Below are positions 8,422 through 17,645 of a stretch of 46,590 bases of DNA, one piece after another. The translations under genes and the position numbers were made by a program. Under the pieces are notes generated by a model. That model was not told the origin of the DNA, searched no databases, and was given only the letters and a program-made list of their open reading frames with translations. The stretch covers positions 1 to 46,590 of the forward strand of contig CAWUST010000048.1 in NCBI GenBank assembly GCA_963925495.1, written 5' to 3'. Each line of letters starts with the position of its first letter. The stretch's first letter is position 1. The DNA comes from UBA2108 sp963925495. Its GTDB lineage: Bacteria > Bacteroidota > Bacteroidia > Flavobacteriales_G > Salibacteraceae.

Positions 8422-9804
8422 ATGAAAAAAAATTTAATACTACTAATACTATTTTTAAGCATATTAGGATTAAATGCACAAACTAAGCACACTTTAGATT
8501 CCACAGAATTAACTTCTAGAGTCGTAAAAGACTCTTTAGATATTCCATGGGAAATACTTTGGGGACCAGATGATCATATATGGGTGACAGAAAGGTTTGG
8601 AAGAGTGAGCAGAATTAATCCTAAAACCGGAGGACAGAATGTAATATTAGATTATTCTTCCCAAGTTTATGAAAAATCTGAAACAGGTATGCTAGGAATG
8701 GTATTGCACCCAGATTTTAGTAATAACCCAGAAGTATTTATTGCTTACACCTATTTGTCTGGATCAAATATTCGGGAGCGATTGGTCAAATTTACTTACA
8801 ATGGAACCAATTTAACTGCTTCAGATACTTTGGTGGATAATATCACCGGATATACTACCCATGTTGGATCCAGGTTAATCATTTTGTCAGACACTACTTT
8901 GTTAATGACAACAGGGGATGCTCAAAATAAAAATTCAGCTCAAAATACGAGTTTACTTACCGGTAAAATTCTGAGAATGAATTTGGACGGTTCTGTTCCT
9001 GCTGATAATCCAATTAAAAGTAGTCTTGTTTATACATACGGACACAGAAATGCCCAGGGATTGTGGCTTGCTCCAAATGGCATATTGTATAGTTCTGAGC
9101 ATGGACCTACAACTGATGATGAGCTCAACATTATTAAAGCAAATGAAAATTATGGATGGCCAACTGTAGCAGGGTTTTGCGATTCTCCACCAGAGATTGC
9201 TTTTTGCGCCTCAAACAATGTCAAGGAACCGCTTATCGCATGGACGCCTACAATTGCTCCTTCTGATATTACTTGGTATAGCCAACCAGCCATTCCCGAG
9301 TTTAAGGATAAATTGCTAATGACGGTGCTTAAAGACAAGAGTTTGATTGCTTTCGGTTTTAATGCAACAGGAGACTCTGTAATATCTCAAGAAAAATTTT
9401 TCAAGAATGAGTTTGGAAGACTTAGAGACATTTGTGTTTCTCCAGATGGAAAAATATATTTGGCAACCAATGGAAACTCGTGGTCTAATACTAGACCATT
9501 TACCCACTCAATTATTGAATTGAGTAATGAAGCTATTGACCATACTTCAGTAGAATTGATAGCCTCTTCAAACGGCATTAAAATAGGGCCAAACCCTTTA
9601 GTTTCTGGTGAATTTTTAAATGTGTTTTTACCCAATGAAGAAAAAGGCGAATTTACTTTGTATGACGTGGTAGGAAGACCAGTTTTATCTGAGACTTTAA
9701 ATGGGAATAGTTCCATTAATATCCAATCTATTACTGGCATTTATTTTTGGAGAATTAGCCTGAACAAAGGAGTAGGAAGGGAGGGAAGGCTTATTATTCA
9801 ATAA
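8422..9804 (+). CDS. secreted glucose/sorbosone dehydrogenase-like protein with T9SS tail
   Basis: About 460 residues: a signal peptide (MKKNLILLILFLS...LNAQ), then a six-bladed propeller of the soluble PQQ-dependent glucose/sorbosone dehydrogenase family. Recognisable elements are IPWEILWGPDD, TGMLGMVLHPDF, TYGHRNAQGLWLAP, SEHGPTTDDELNII and NYGWP. The last 75 residues (GPNPLVSGEFLNVFLP ... TGIYFWRI) form a type IX secretion sorting domain, so the protein is exported across the outer membrane and probably attached or released. It would oxidise sugars in the periplasm or outside; the true substrate is unknown. The ATG at 8422 has GGAAAG just upstream; an earlier in-frame TTG at 8407 is less likely. 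Confidence 0.88.
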   Translation: MKKNLILLILFLSILGLNAQTKHTLDSTELTSRVVKDSLDIPWEILWGPDDHIWVTERFGRVSRINPKTGGQNVILDYSSQVYEKSETGMLGMVLHPDFSNNPEVFIAYTYLSGSNIRERLVKFTYNGTNLTASDTLVDNITGYTTHVGSRLIILSDTTLLMTTGDAQNKNSAQNTSLLTGKILRMNLDGSVPADNPIKSSLVYTYGHRNAQGLWLAPNGILYSSEHGPTTDDELNIIKANENYGWPTVAGFCDSPPEIAFCASNNVKEPLIAWTPTIAPSDITWYSQPAIPEFKDKLLMTVLKDKSLIAFGFNATGDSVISQEKFFKNEFGRLRDICVSPDGKIYLATNGNSWSNTRPFTHSIIELSNEAIDHTSVELIASSNGIKIGPNPLVSGEFLNVFLPNEEKGEFTLYDVVGRPVLSETLNGNSSINIQSITGIYFWRISLNKGVGREGRLIIQ

Positions 9805-9974
9805 GGTAGTTGTTTTTTATAATTAATGAAAAAGTAATTCGAAAACTGTTGAGATCCGATTGGCAAAAACCCCTTGTTTGGTAGCTTAAGAAGTACTATT
9901 AAGGGTGTCCAGATTCAATCTAATTTCTACTTACCTCACAAGATATTTTCAAATTATCCCTAGTTTTTTTAATC

Positions 9975-10466
9975 CTATATAAAAGTTCCAAAACGTTCAA
10001 AATGACAAGTATATCCATTAGGAGTTCGCACAAGATAATCTTGATGCTCTGGTTCTGCAGGCCAAAACTTAATAAAAGGTTCCAGCGAAGTAACGGTAAT
10101 ACCCTCCCATTTTCCAGATTTATCAATTAGCTGAATCATTTCTTCAGCCATTTTCTTCTCTTCCTCATTTTGATAAAAAATAGCCGATCTATAACTCGAT
10201 CCTCTGTCGTTTCCTTGTTGGTCGATGGTAGTAGGGTTATGAATTCGATAGAAATAATCTAGAATTTCTTTATAAGTAGTTTTATTTGAATCGTAAACTA
10301 ATTCTATGCCCTCAGCATGACCGGGATGGTTGCGGTAGGTGGGATTGTCATTGGAACCTCCAAGATATCCTACTTCGGTATCTACAATTCCTTTTCTAAC
10401 TCTAAAAAGATCTTCCATTCCCCAGAAACATCCTCCAGCTATGTATGCTTTATTAATATTACTCAT
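9975..10466 (-). CDS. msrA: peptide-methionine (S)-S-oxide reductase MsrA
   Basis: This 163-residue protein has the MsrA active-site motif GCFWGMED at residues 12-19 (Cys13 catalytic), followed by VGYLGGS, PTYRNHPGHAEGIELVYD, FYRIHNPTT and DRGSSYRSAIFY. It reduces the S-epimer of oxidised methionine in proteins using thioredoxin. A second Cys in YTCHFERFG near the C-terminus may act as the resolving residue. It follows selO on the same strand with 47 bp between, so the two probably share a transcript for oxidative damage control. Confidence 0.95.
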   Translation of the reverse strand: MSNINKAYIAGGCFWGMEDLFRVRKGIVDTEVGYLGGSNDNPTYRNHPGHAEGIELVYDSNKTTYKEILDYFYRIHNPTTIDQQGNDRGSSYRSAIFYQNEEEKKMAEEMIQLIDKSGKWEGITVTSLEPFIKFWPAEPEHQDYLVRTPNGYTCHFERFGTFI

Positions 10467-10513
10467 ATATCGTATTCCGTTACCAGTTCATAATTATTTT
10501 TAATTTAGTATTT

Positions 10514-12076
10514 TTAAGAGCTACAAGAAAGCATAGAACACCCTACTTTATGTTCAGCCCAATCCGGTCTTTTGGCAAACCACTTTTGCATTTCTGGCTG
10601 ATCGTCATACGGTTTTCTAAGAAGTTGATACAGCTCATCCAAAAGATTGTTATCCCCGTTTTCTGCATCGTCAATTGCCAACTGAGCCATGTAGTTCCTT
10701 AATACATATTTAGGGTTAACCTTGTTCATAGAGACGCTGCGGTCTTCCACAGAATGCGATTCAATTTTTAGTCTGTTTTCATATTTAGATAACCAATTTT
10801 GCCACTGAATTTTAAAATGGACAAACTCGTCTTCACTAGCGTAGCTTGCATCTTGAACTAACGCTAAAAATGATTCCGATTCTCTAAATTCTGCTAATTC
10901 TCTAAAAAAAAGTGTCATATCTATATTTGACTTTTCCAATAGATTTTGTAGGTCATCCATCAAGCTAGGATCGGTATTTTCATTTTTCTCTAACCCTAAT
11001 TTAGATTTCATCATATTCAAGTATTGTTTATGAAACCCAGTTTTGTATCCATCCAATATTTCTTCAAATGGTTTAGCATCTTCAACAAGTGGATAAAGTG
11101 CGTTTGCAAGTTTTGCTAGATTCCACATTCCAATTGGAGGTTGCTTTCCGTATCCATAACGATGGTGTTGTGCATCAGTAGTATTTGGTGTCCAATTGGG
11201 ATCGTAGTTTTCTAACCAACCATAAGGTCCGAAGTCTATAGTAAGACCCAGAATGGACATATTATCTGTATTTAATACACCATGTACAAATCCAACTCGC
11301 TGCCAGTGAATTACTAATTCTAAAGTACTCTCCACCACTTTTTTGAAAAACGCCAAATACGTTTCTATTGAAGGAGTACCAAGTTCTGTAAAGTGATTTT
11401 TAATGGTGTAGTCGGCCAATGTTCGCAGTGAATCAATATCCTGACGTGCCGAGAATATTTCAAAACTCCCAAACCGAATAAAACTTGGGGCTGTTCGACA
11501 AACGACTGCTCCAGGTTCTAATTTTTGATTTCCGTTGTATAAAACGTCTCGCATAACCGAATCGCCTGTTTTTACAAGAGACAAAGTACGGGTTGTTGGT
11601 ACACCCAAATGATGCATGGCTTCGCTGCACAGGTATTCGCGAATAGAAGATCGTAATACAGCTAAACCGTCAGCTCCACGGGAATAAGGCGTACGACCAG
11701 CACCTTTTAATTGAAATTTCCAGTTGGCACCTTTTATATCTAATTCGGCAATATTAATTGCTCTGCCATCGCCGAGTTGTCCAGCCCAGTTTCCAAATTG
11801 GTGACCACCGTAACACATGGAATAGGGTGCAAATTCGTTAAAAGGTTTTGCTCCACTCATTATTTGCACAAATTCATCCTTATCCTTTATCGTTAATCCA
11901 AAATCGTTAAGCAGAGCAACAGAAACATGAACCAAAGAAGGAGAAGAAGGAATGCGTGGAGTTGCACTCGAAAAACAGGCGCCATGAACTTGCCGAGAAG
12001 AATTGTCTTTTATTGGGTCAAGAGGTAAGTCCTTACTAAAGGTTAGTCGTTGAGGTGCGTCTAAAAGTGATTTCAT
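10514..12076 (-). CDS. selO: SelO/YdiU family protein adenylyltransferase (pseudokinase fold)
   Basis: A 520-residue SelO family protein. The N-terminal half has YGGHQFGNWAGQLGDGRA and LKGAGRTPYSRGADGLAVLRSSIREYL, holding the ATP-contacting Lys and Arg residues of the inverted-nucleotide pseudokinase. HGVLNTDNMSILGLTIDFGPYGW supplies the metal-binding Asn and Asp. It ends GCSMLSCSS, with Cys third from the end where animal SelO has selenocysteine. SelO transfers AMP to Ser/Thr/Tyr of redox proteins under oxidative stress (known for the family). It is upstream of msrA. An AAGGAG about 10 nt before the ATG is a rare clear Shine-Dalgarno for this genome; the -7 box is at 12130. Confidence 0.94.
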   Translation of the reverse strand: MKSLLDAPQRLTFSKDLPLDPIKDNSSRQVHGACFSSATPRIPSSPSLVHVSVALLNDFGLTIKDKDEFVQIMSGAKPFNEFAPYSMCYGGHQFGNWAGQLGDGRAINIAELDIKGANWKFQLKGAGRTPYSRGADGLAVLRSSIREYLCSEAMHHLGVPTTRTLSLVKTGDSVMRDVLYNGNQKLEPGAVVCRTAPSFIRFGSFEIFSARQDIDSLRTLADYTIKNHFTELGTPSIETYLAFFKKVVESTLELVIHWQRVGFVHGVLNTDNMSILGLTIDFGPYGWLENYDPNWTPNTTDAQHHRYGYGKQPPIGMWNLAKLANALYPLVEDAKPFEEILDGYKTGFHKQYLNMMKSKLGLEKNENTDPSLMDDLQNLLEKSNIDMTLFFRELAEFRESESFLALVQDASYASEDEFVHFKIQWQNWLSKYENRLKIESHSVEDRSVSMNKVNPKYVLRNYMAQLAIDDAENGDNNLLDELYQLLRKPYDDQPEMQKWFAKRPDWAEHKVGCSMLSCSS

Positions 12077-12129
12077 TTATTTGGTCTCCTTAATTACAGA
12101 TTATTGTTTTTCTAAAATTGTGTGAGTTG

Positions 12130-12137
12130 CAAAAGTA
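12130..12137 (-). promoter_or_regulatory. -7 promoter box for selO-msrA
   Basis: Read leftward this is TACTTTTG, a full TAnnTTTG match. Transcription should start near 12126, giving a leader of about 50 nt before the selO ATG at 12076. No -33 TTTG is seen at the 19-nt spacing. Confidence 0.5.
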
Positions 12138-12506
12138 TGGGTTCATAATAGGGGGCATCTCGATTTTTTGGCTTTGTAATAGGCTCTAATAAATTTACCT
12201 CACCTAATTCAAGGCAGGTGTAAATCAAATTCATCTTATCTAGTTCTACAATAACCAGTATTCTAAAACACCGACTAACCATATTCTGAATATAAAGTTC
12301 CTTGTCGAAATTTATTAAGGTTATTTATTCTGAACTTAATGATTTTTAGTTTATTAGCATTTTTTTCAATGATATCGATAGGTATAATTTCTAGAATCGA
12401 TAAAATTAAACTAGATAATGATTCATGCCTTTAATTTATTGAATTATTTGATTCTACTATTGTTCTGTACACTTCCTTTTTGTCGCATTTTTAGCTCAAT
12501 AACCTT
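12138..12506. other. intergenic, nothing recognised
   Basis: About 370 bp of AT-rich sequence between the selO promoter and the end of the next leftward gene. All six frames are broken into short pieces, and I see no repeat, hairpin or gene remnant. Confidence 0.5.
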
Positions 12507-12908
12507 TTACCATTTCCTTGGACCAAATTGCTTGTAATTATCCGAAATTTTCCAATACTCATGACATTTGGCTTGCAGGCTTTTTAAAAACTTGCCATTA
12601 GGCTTAATTGTCTCTGGCGATAAATCATAGAGCTCTGTGCACATATTATAATAGCTTTCCAGCATTTGTTTACCACAGGAACCGCTTTTATACACAACCA
12701 AACAACTTAGTGGTGGTCTACCATTTTTTACTTCACTGATTGAAATGGCTTCGAGATCCTCATTAAATTCTTCGCGATCTGAGGGGGTTTGATAATTATA
12801 TCCTGTATCTGAATCCGAATTCAATCTTGAATAGGTAGTCGTTTTACCTTCCGATGCTAATTCTATTAAGGTCTCTCTTATTTCTAGATTAACGTATAAT
12901 TCTTCCAT
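12507..12908 (-). CDS. conserved hypothetical protein with GRPPLSCLVVYKSG motif
   Basis: About 133 residues from the preferred ATG at 12908 (MEELYVNLEIRETLIELA); the frame extends upstream to 12980, but that part looks non-coding. The order IRETLIELASEGKTTTYSRL, then EDLEAISISEVKNGRPPLSCLVVYKSG, resembles a small domain I have seen in scattered bacterial proteins, sometimes beside defence or nuclease genes. I do not know its function. It is mainly helical with no signal peptide or membrane segment, and stands alone with no operon partner. Confidence 0.6.
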   Translation of the reverse strand: MEELYVNLEIRETLIELASEGKTTTYSRLNSDSDTGYNYQTPSDREEFNEDLEAISISEVKNGRPPLSCLVVYKSGSCGKQMLESYYNMCTELYDLSPETIKPNGKFLKSLQAKCHEYWKISDNYKQFGPRKW

Positions 12909-13658
12909 AATGTAATATTTTAACCTCGTGGTTTTGATTTTATTGAAATGTAATAACGGGGTTTTACCATGGGCTATCAAAAGTAATTGGAATAGAATAA
13001 AAAAGGACTATTTAATTCTACAATTCTATGGGAGAATCACTTCGTCCAAGAGTTGATAACTTGTCTATTTGTTATTTTCATTTAAATTCAGTAATAAAGA
13101 CAAAATAACCATTTCATTAAAGATGAAATTGAAGATATCCCAATCGCCAAAAAAATAAACTACTTCGAAAGTATTGGAAATCGTATCGATCGGTATTTTT
13201 TTCATTTTCCATTCAAAATCTACGGTGTCTTGAAAAGTCGCATGGTTTATTACAGGATTCACTTTTCTTCATATTCAGTATTTCTTTATTGTTCCACTTG
13301 CTTATGGTATCGTTTGGGCTAATTGCCATTCTTTTGCTTTTTATTTTTGTCCCCGAAAGTTTTCGAGGAAAAGAAAATGAAGGGCAAATTTAAATCGATT
13401 CCCCAAATTTTATTGAAAACAAAGCCTTTAAGTCTTGACATCCAAGCCATTTACTTCCTGCTTACTGAGTGCAATCATCTGAAATATAAAGCATTTCAAT
13501 TGTTCATAACAAACTGACAGCTATTTCCAGCCCCCTAATTTTCAAAACCTAATAACCCCATTTTCGTAACGCAATAAATTGCATAAGCCAATACCTCATT
13601 GTGACTCTCGAAAAAATCAATTCGAAAGTCAAAAATTTAAAAATAAAAAATTGGTCAT
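12909..13658. other. intergenic, only weak frames
   Basis: About 750 bp. A 65-codon leftward frame at 13065-13262 (GTG start, aromatic-rich middle) and a 64-codon rightward frame at 13323-13517 show no motif, no promoter box and no support for translation. They may be decayed gene pieces or chance frames. A TTTTGTCCCCGAAAGTTTTCGAGG stretch around 13345-13370 contains a small CGAAAGTTTTCG inverted repeat. Confidence 0.4.
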
Positions 13659-14732
13659 ATGCTGAATAAATTCAATTACAAATTTCTTGGTACTATTCTA
13701 GTTTTACTATTCGTAAAGAATGGTATAAGTCAAGACTCTCTCTATTACAGTTCAGCATTTAACCAATCTGGCCCCGACCTGAAAACGGAACTTTATAATA
13801 TTATTAAAGGTCACGTACAGTTTCCATATACCGCTTCGTCTACCGATGTCTGGGATATACTGAAAGAAACCGATAAGGACAAAACCAATCCAAATAATGT
13901 AATTCTTTTCTATTCGAATAGATCAGTTAACGCTGCCCAGGAATACAACAACAGAGCAGGTTGGAGTAGGGAACACGTATGGGCTAAATCAAGAGGGGAT
14001 TTTGGTACTAGCGAAGGAGCTGGGACTGATGTACACCATTTACGAGCATGTGATGTAAGCGTAAATTCAACAAGGAACAATAGAAACTTTGATGATTGTA
14101 AGTCTTGTATAGATGTCATAGACAATGGGTTTAAAACAGGTTCAAGAAGAGACGCAAGTTTATGGACCTTTGAGCCACCCGATAATTATAAAGGTGATGT
14201 GGCAAGAATGATATTTTACATGACAGTTCGTTATGAGGGAGTAGGGGGAGAACCAGATTTAGAATTAACGAATACACTTCTTGCAAAAACGGATAAATCT
14301 CCATTGCATTCAGTTACCCAAACACTTTTAAAGTGGAGTTTGGAAGACACAGTAAGTGTTGAAGAACGATTGAGAAATGAGATAATATACAAGGACTACC
14401 AAAAGAACCGAAACCCGTTTATTGACTACCCTGAACTCGCTGAATATCTTTATGGAGATAGTATTGGCTACGTTTGGAAGCCAGAGATTGTTTTGAGTGT
14501 GGAACAAAAGAAAAAAGCCTTATTCACTATTTACCCAAACCCGACTAAAGGACAAGTTACAATTGAAGGTGAATTTACCAGTTTAACGGTTTTCAATAAT
14601 GCCGGACAAGTGCTGGGCCTCCAAGCCAATGAAAGAACAAGTTTAGAAGGGTATCCTAACGGAAGTTATTTCTTTCAAATTACAGATAATAAAGGATTTA
14701 CCAGCGTGATTAAAATTTATAAGGAAGAATAG
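13659..14732 (+). CDS. secreted endonuclease I family nuclease with T9SS tail
   Basis: This 357-residue protein has a signal peptide (about residues 1-24, ending NGISQ) and an endonuclease I (EndA/NucM-type beta-beta-alpha metal) domain. The core WSREHVWAKSRGDFG and GTDVHHLRACD carries the catalytic His residues, followed by NSTRNNRNFD and GDVARMIFYM. From about residue 290 a type IX secretion sorting domain follows (YPNPTKGQVTIEGEF ... GSYFFQI). It should degrade extracellular DNA for nutrient, biofilm or defence purposes. A frameshifted remnant of a paralogue lies at 29525-29760. It is monocistronic. Confidence 0.9.
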   Translation: MLNKFNYKFLGTILVLLFVKNGISQDSLYYSSAFNQSGPDLKTELYNIIKGHVQFPYTASSTDVWDILKETDKDKTNPNNVILFYSNRSVNAAQEYNNRAGWSREHVWAKSRGDFGTSEGAGTDVHHLRACDVSVNSTRNNRNFDDCKSCIDVIDNGFKTGSRRDASLWTFEPPDNYKGDVARMIFYMTVRYEGVGGEPDLELTNTLLAKTDKSPLHSVTQTLLKWSLEDTVSVEERLRNEIIYKDYQKNRNPFIDYPELAEYLYGDSIGYVWKPEIVLSVEQKKKALFTIYPNPTKGQVTIEGEFTSLTVFNNAGQVLGLQANERTSLEGYPNGSYFFQITDNKGFTSVIKIYKEE

Positions 14733-15161
14733 ACGAGCTAGTTTTGCAAATAAGTTAAATGCCATTAGCTTTAAGTTGCTGAATTCTGTTCTCTAGTATA
14801 AAAAAGAACGTTTTCTAGCTCATGCCACTGGGCATGGTTTACACCAATCCTGAATCTGGCTAGGTAAAAATGTGGTAGAGCAACACATCAAGGTTTTCGA
14901 TCTTGAGCTTTTTTAGCACAAGTCCATTGATTTATTCTGTAACGCAGGGCTGCCTTATTTTTACCAAATGTAATTTTGTTTACTTTTTTGCTAGGGAAAA
15001 AAGGAGAAGCCTAGTGGCTTGAGCTAAAAACATTGAAAAATTCATCTATCTAAAATCAAGTTCCTTTTTCACTCCTACTGTTCGTTTTATGACAAAAACA
15101 AAATTCCTTGCAATTCCATTTTTAAAATTGAATCTCAACCGTTAGATTTACAGCCACAAAG
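14733..15161. other. intergenic upstream of the polyketide operon
   Basis: No gene seen. A perfect small hairpin CATGCC-ACTG-GGCATG occupies 14821-14836 without a following T-run, so it is not a clear terminator. TAATTTTG at 14971-14978 (+) fits the -7 consensus, about 180 nt before the operon ATG, and TAGATTTA at 15143-15150 is a near match immediately upstream. Either could drive the operon. Confidence 0.4.
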
Positions 15162-16301
15162 ATGGAAGACAATTACGACGTTGTAGTTATTGGTGGAGGA
15201 CTAGCGGGCTTAGTCTCCGCAGGTATTTTGGCTAGTAATGGTTATTCTGTTTCGCTGATAGAGAAAGGTAGTTATCCTCGCAATAAAGTGTGCGGAGAAT
15301 TTATGTGTCTAGAATCGGAGCCAGCCATACGCCAAATGGGAGTTTCGTTATTCGATTTATCTCCCATTAAAATTGATCATTTTACCTTATCGACCGTTCA
15401 TGGGAAAACCGCAAAACTCAATTTGCCCCAACCCGGAATTGGTATTAGTAGGTACAAATTAGAAGAAGTACTGTACAAAAGGCTGTTGGAGTTAGGGGTT
15501 GATGTACTTTGTAAAACCACGGTTGAAAAAGTAGAACGAGATACAGCCCAAGACAAACATTTGCTGGTGGATCAAAACGGCAAGAACTATTGGGCCAAAG
15601 TAGTGGTAGGAGCTTATGGTAAACGGTCGATTTTGCAATTGCCTAACCTTAACCGGTCAGGATATTTTGGAGCTAAAAACTACTATCGATTTCCGCTTAC
15701 GACCAATGAAGTTCAATTACACATTTTCCCTTCTGGTTATGCGGGTATGTCTAACGTAGAAACTGGTTTGGTCAATTTTTGCTACTTGGGAAAAACGTCT
15801 GATTTAAAAAAGTGTGGAGGTATTGAAGCCTACCAAAAACAAATTGTTTCGCAAAACCCATTTTTAAAACGACTCTTGAATGAAGGGGAGCCTATGCTCG
15901 ATAAAACGCTAACCATAAGTCAAATCGATTTCGGACATAGGAAACGAGTAACGGAGGGTATGCTTCATGTTGGTGATGCAGGTGGTGTCATCCATCCTTT
16001 GAGTGGCAATGGAATGAGTATGGCTTTAAAAAGCGCGCAAATTCTTTCTCAGCATGTACAACGTTTCCTGGTTGGAGAGATTACTCGAACGCAACTAGAA
16101 TCAGCATATTCCAAATCTTGGGGAAAAGCATTTCGCATACGAATGATCTCCAGCAAATTTTATCAAGCCTTATTCGAAAATTCCTGGGGAAGTAATTTGG
16201 CTGTTGTTGCTTTGAGAAATAAAACACTGGGCAAAAGATTAATTAAACTCACTCAAGGAAAACCCAAAAATTACATTACTGAAGTTGGTTATGTTGGTTG
16301 A
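15162..16301 (+). CDS. FAD-dependent oxidoreductase/monooxygenase of the polyketide operon
   Basis: The 379-residue flavoprotein starts with a Rossmann FAD motif (VVIGGGLAGLVSAGIL, about residues 7-22), then IEKGSYPRNKVCGEF, as in geranylgeranyl reductase and aromatic hydroxylase-like families. MLHVGDAGGVIHPLSGNGMS near residue 270 is the second FAD (GD) motif. No membrane helix is obvious. As first gene of a type III polyketide operon it probably hydroxylates or oxidises the cyclised product, as the flavoprotein SrsC does in the Streptomyces alkylquinone pathway; that parallel is inference. Its 3' end overlaps the next gene by 11 nt. Confidence 0.85.
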   Translation: MEDNYDVVVIGGGLAGLVSAGILASNGYSVSLIEKGSYPRNKVCGEFMCLESEPAIRQMGVSLFDLSPIKIDHFTLSTVHGKTAKLNLPQPGIGISRYKLEEVLYKRLLELGVDVLCKTTVEKVERDTAQDKHLLVDQNGKNYWAKVVVGAYGKRSILQLPNLNRSGYFGAKNYYRFPLTTNEVQLHIFPSGYAGMSNVETGLVNFCYLGKTSDLKKCGGIEAYQKQIVSQNPFLKRLLNEGEPMLDKTLTISQIDFGHRKRVTEGMLHVGDAGGVIHPLSGNGMSMALKSAQILSQHVQRFLVGEITRTQLESAYSKSWGKAFRIRMISSKFYQALFENSWGSNLAVVALRNKTLGKRLIKLTQGKPKNYITEVGYVG

Positions 16302-16947
16302 TTCAAACGACATAGAATGGTTGGATTCGGGAGCTGCATTTGGACCTAAATACAAGAAGGTAATTCCCCAATTAAATTGGATAAATAAATACCTAGGAAA
16401 CGGTTACCAGACTATTCAAGCATTCAAAAAAATATCAGCTAAAAGTAATATCGAGAAGGAGATTACTGTCCGGGTTCTAGATTTGGTTTATGGTTCTGGG
16501 TACGTTCTGAAAAAAGTTAGGGATTTGTTAAATCGCCCAGGATACTTTCCTTATTTAATCGGAATTAACAATAACAAGAAAGCATTAAGATTAGTTAATA
16601 TTACTTTGTCGCAATATGATAATAAAGTGCTACTTGAAAAAGTCAATGAACGATTTCATATTTCTGAAGTAGACTTTCTGATTTCCTCCCATTTCTTGAA
16701 TTTGAATAAAAACAAAGTCTCGCATTCTATTCTGTTTAGCGAGTTGAATAGAAGTAATTTGGTTCAGTTTTTCTTTGGTTTATTCAACCGGTTTTCAGGC
16801 TTCGAACCAGAGGTTTTAAAGGATGGTTTGAAAGCACTTAAACGAGCCTCAACGAACCAAGAACTTCAATCTACTTTTTCTGAATTTAAAAACCTGCAAA
16901 TTCGAAAATCGTGGTTCAATAGAACTCTAATTTATGGTAAACTATGA
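16291..16947 (+). CDS. degenerate SAM-methyltransferase paralogue (probable pseudoenzyme)
   Basis: This 218-residue protein aligns end to end with the next gene's methyltransferase. LDLVYGSGYVLKKV replaces TDLGCGSGWLLKQL, LIGINNNKKAL replaces LVGLDANAAVI, FLISSHF replaces ILISSLF, and SELNRSNL replaces NDLQRNPL. The SAM-binding glycine motif is altered and the ribose-binding acidic residue after strand beta-2 is Asn. Catalysis is therefore doubtful, yet the frame is intact and embedded in an overlapping operon, so it is maintained. A role as a structural partner of the active enzyme is inference. The ATG at 16291 overlaps the upstream stop by 11 nt; an earlier TTG at 16285 is possible. Confidence 0.75.
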   Translation: MLVDSNDIEWLDSGAAFGPKYKKVIPQLNWINKYLGNGYQTIQAFKKISAKSNIEKEITVRVLDLVYGSGYVLKKVRDLLNRPGYFPYLIGINNNKKALRLVNITLSQYDNKVLLEKVNERFHISEVDFLISSHFLNLNKNKVSHSILFSELNRSNLVQFFFGLFNRFSGFEPEVLKDGLKALKRASTNQELQSTFSEFKNLQIRKSWFNRTLIYGKL

Positions 16948-17642
16948 ATTGGAAAAAACGATCGAACGAAAAGGAAATAATGGATGATCTTCAATTAGAA
17001 GGAATCGAGTTATTTCAAACTTTGGATGAAATAGACCTAATTAATAAATGGCTCGGCGGTTTTGAATCTTTAATTGAAAAACTAGAAGAAATTGTTTCTC
17101 AATATCCCGGCCAGTTGACCATAACTGACCTTGGCTGCGGAAGTGGTTGGCTCTTGAAACAACTAGAAAAAAAGAATTGGAAGAACGTTACCTTGGTTGG
17201 TTTAGATGCAAATGCAGCTGTCATTGATTATGCCCAAACTCAATATAATGGAAATGTTCAATTTGTAAAATCCGATGTTTTTGAATACATGAAATCATTA
17301 GAACAGGAGGAAGGTGATATTTTGATATCCAGTTTGTTTTGTCATCATTTCAATGATGCCGAGCTTATCCAAATGATGGAAATTATTCAGGATAAAAAAG
17401 CTGTTTTTATAATTAATGATTTACAACGAAACCCATTGGCTTTTCATTTGTTTAAATTAGTGGGCGTTGTTTTTCGCTTTAGTAATATGGCTAAAATAGA
17501 CGGATCTATTTCCATTAAACGAGCCTTTACAAAAACGGATTGGGAAAGGATATTGGCTAGTTTTCCATCTGCTAATTACAGCATTGAATGGAAATGGGCA
17601 TTCCGCTACTTAGTAGTATTAGATTTACGCAATAGAAATTAA
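16944..17642 (+). CDS. class I SAM-dependent methyltransferase of the polyketide operon
   Basis: The 232-residue enzyme has motif I TDLGCGSGWLL (about residues 60-70), acidic motif LVGLDANA, motif III region VKSDVF, then DILISSLFCHHF and INDLQRNPLAFHLF. The last pattern recurs in methyltransferases encoded beside type III polyketide synthases. It likely methylates the polyketide ring or a hydroxyl; the position is unknown. The start ATG overlaps the TGA of the degenerate paralogue (ATGA), and only 3 nt separate its stop from the synthase gene, so translation is tightly coupled. Confidence 0.88.
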   Translation: MNWKKRSNEKEIMDDLQLEGIELFQTLDEIDLINKWLGGFESLIEKLEEIVSQYPGQLTITDLGCGSGWLLKQLEKKNWKNVTLVGLDANAAVIDYAQTQYNGNVQFVKSDVFEYMKSLEQEEGDILISSLFCHHFNDAELIQMMEIIQDKKAVFIINDLQRNPLAFHLFKLVGVVFRFSNMAKIDGSISIKRAFTKTDWERILASFPSANYSIEWKWAFRYLVVLDLRNRN

Positions 17643-17645
17643 AGT

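Noticed and set aside
8259..8486. 75-codon rightward ORF
   Set aside because: Overlaps the start of the dehydrogenase gene in another frame and has no protein family features.
13065..13517. Two opposing 64-65 codon ORFs
   Set aside because: Neither has recognisable motifs or start signals; expected by chance in AT-rich sequence, possibly decayed remnants.
14821..14836. CATGCC-ACTG-GGCATG hairpin as terminator of the endonuclease gene
   Set aside because: It is about 90 bp after the stop and has no U-tract.
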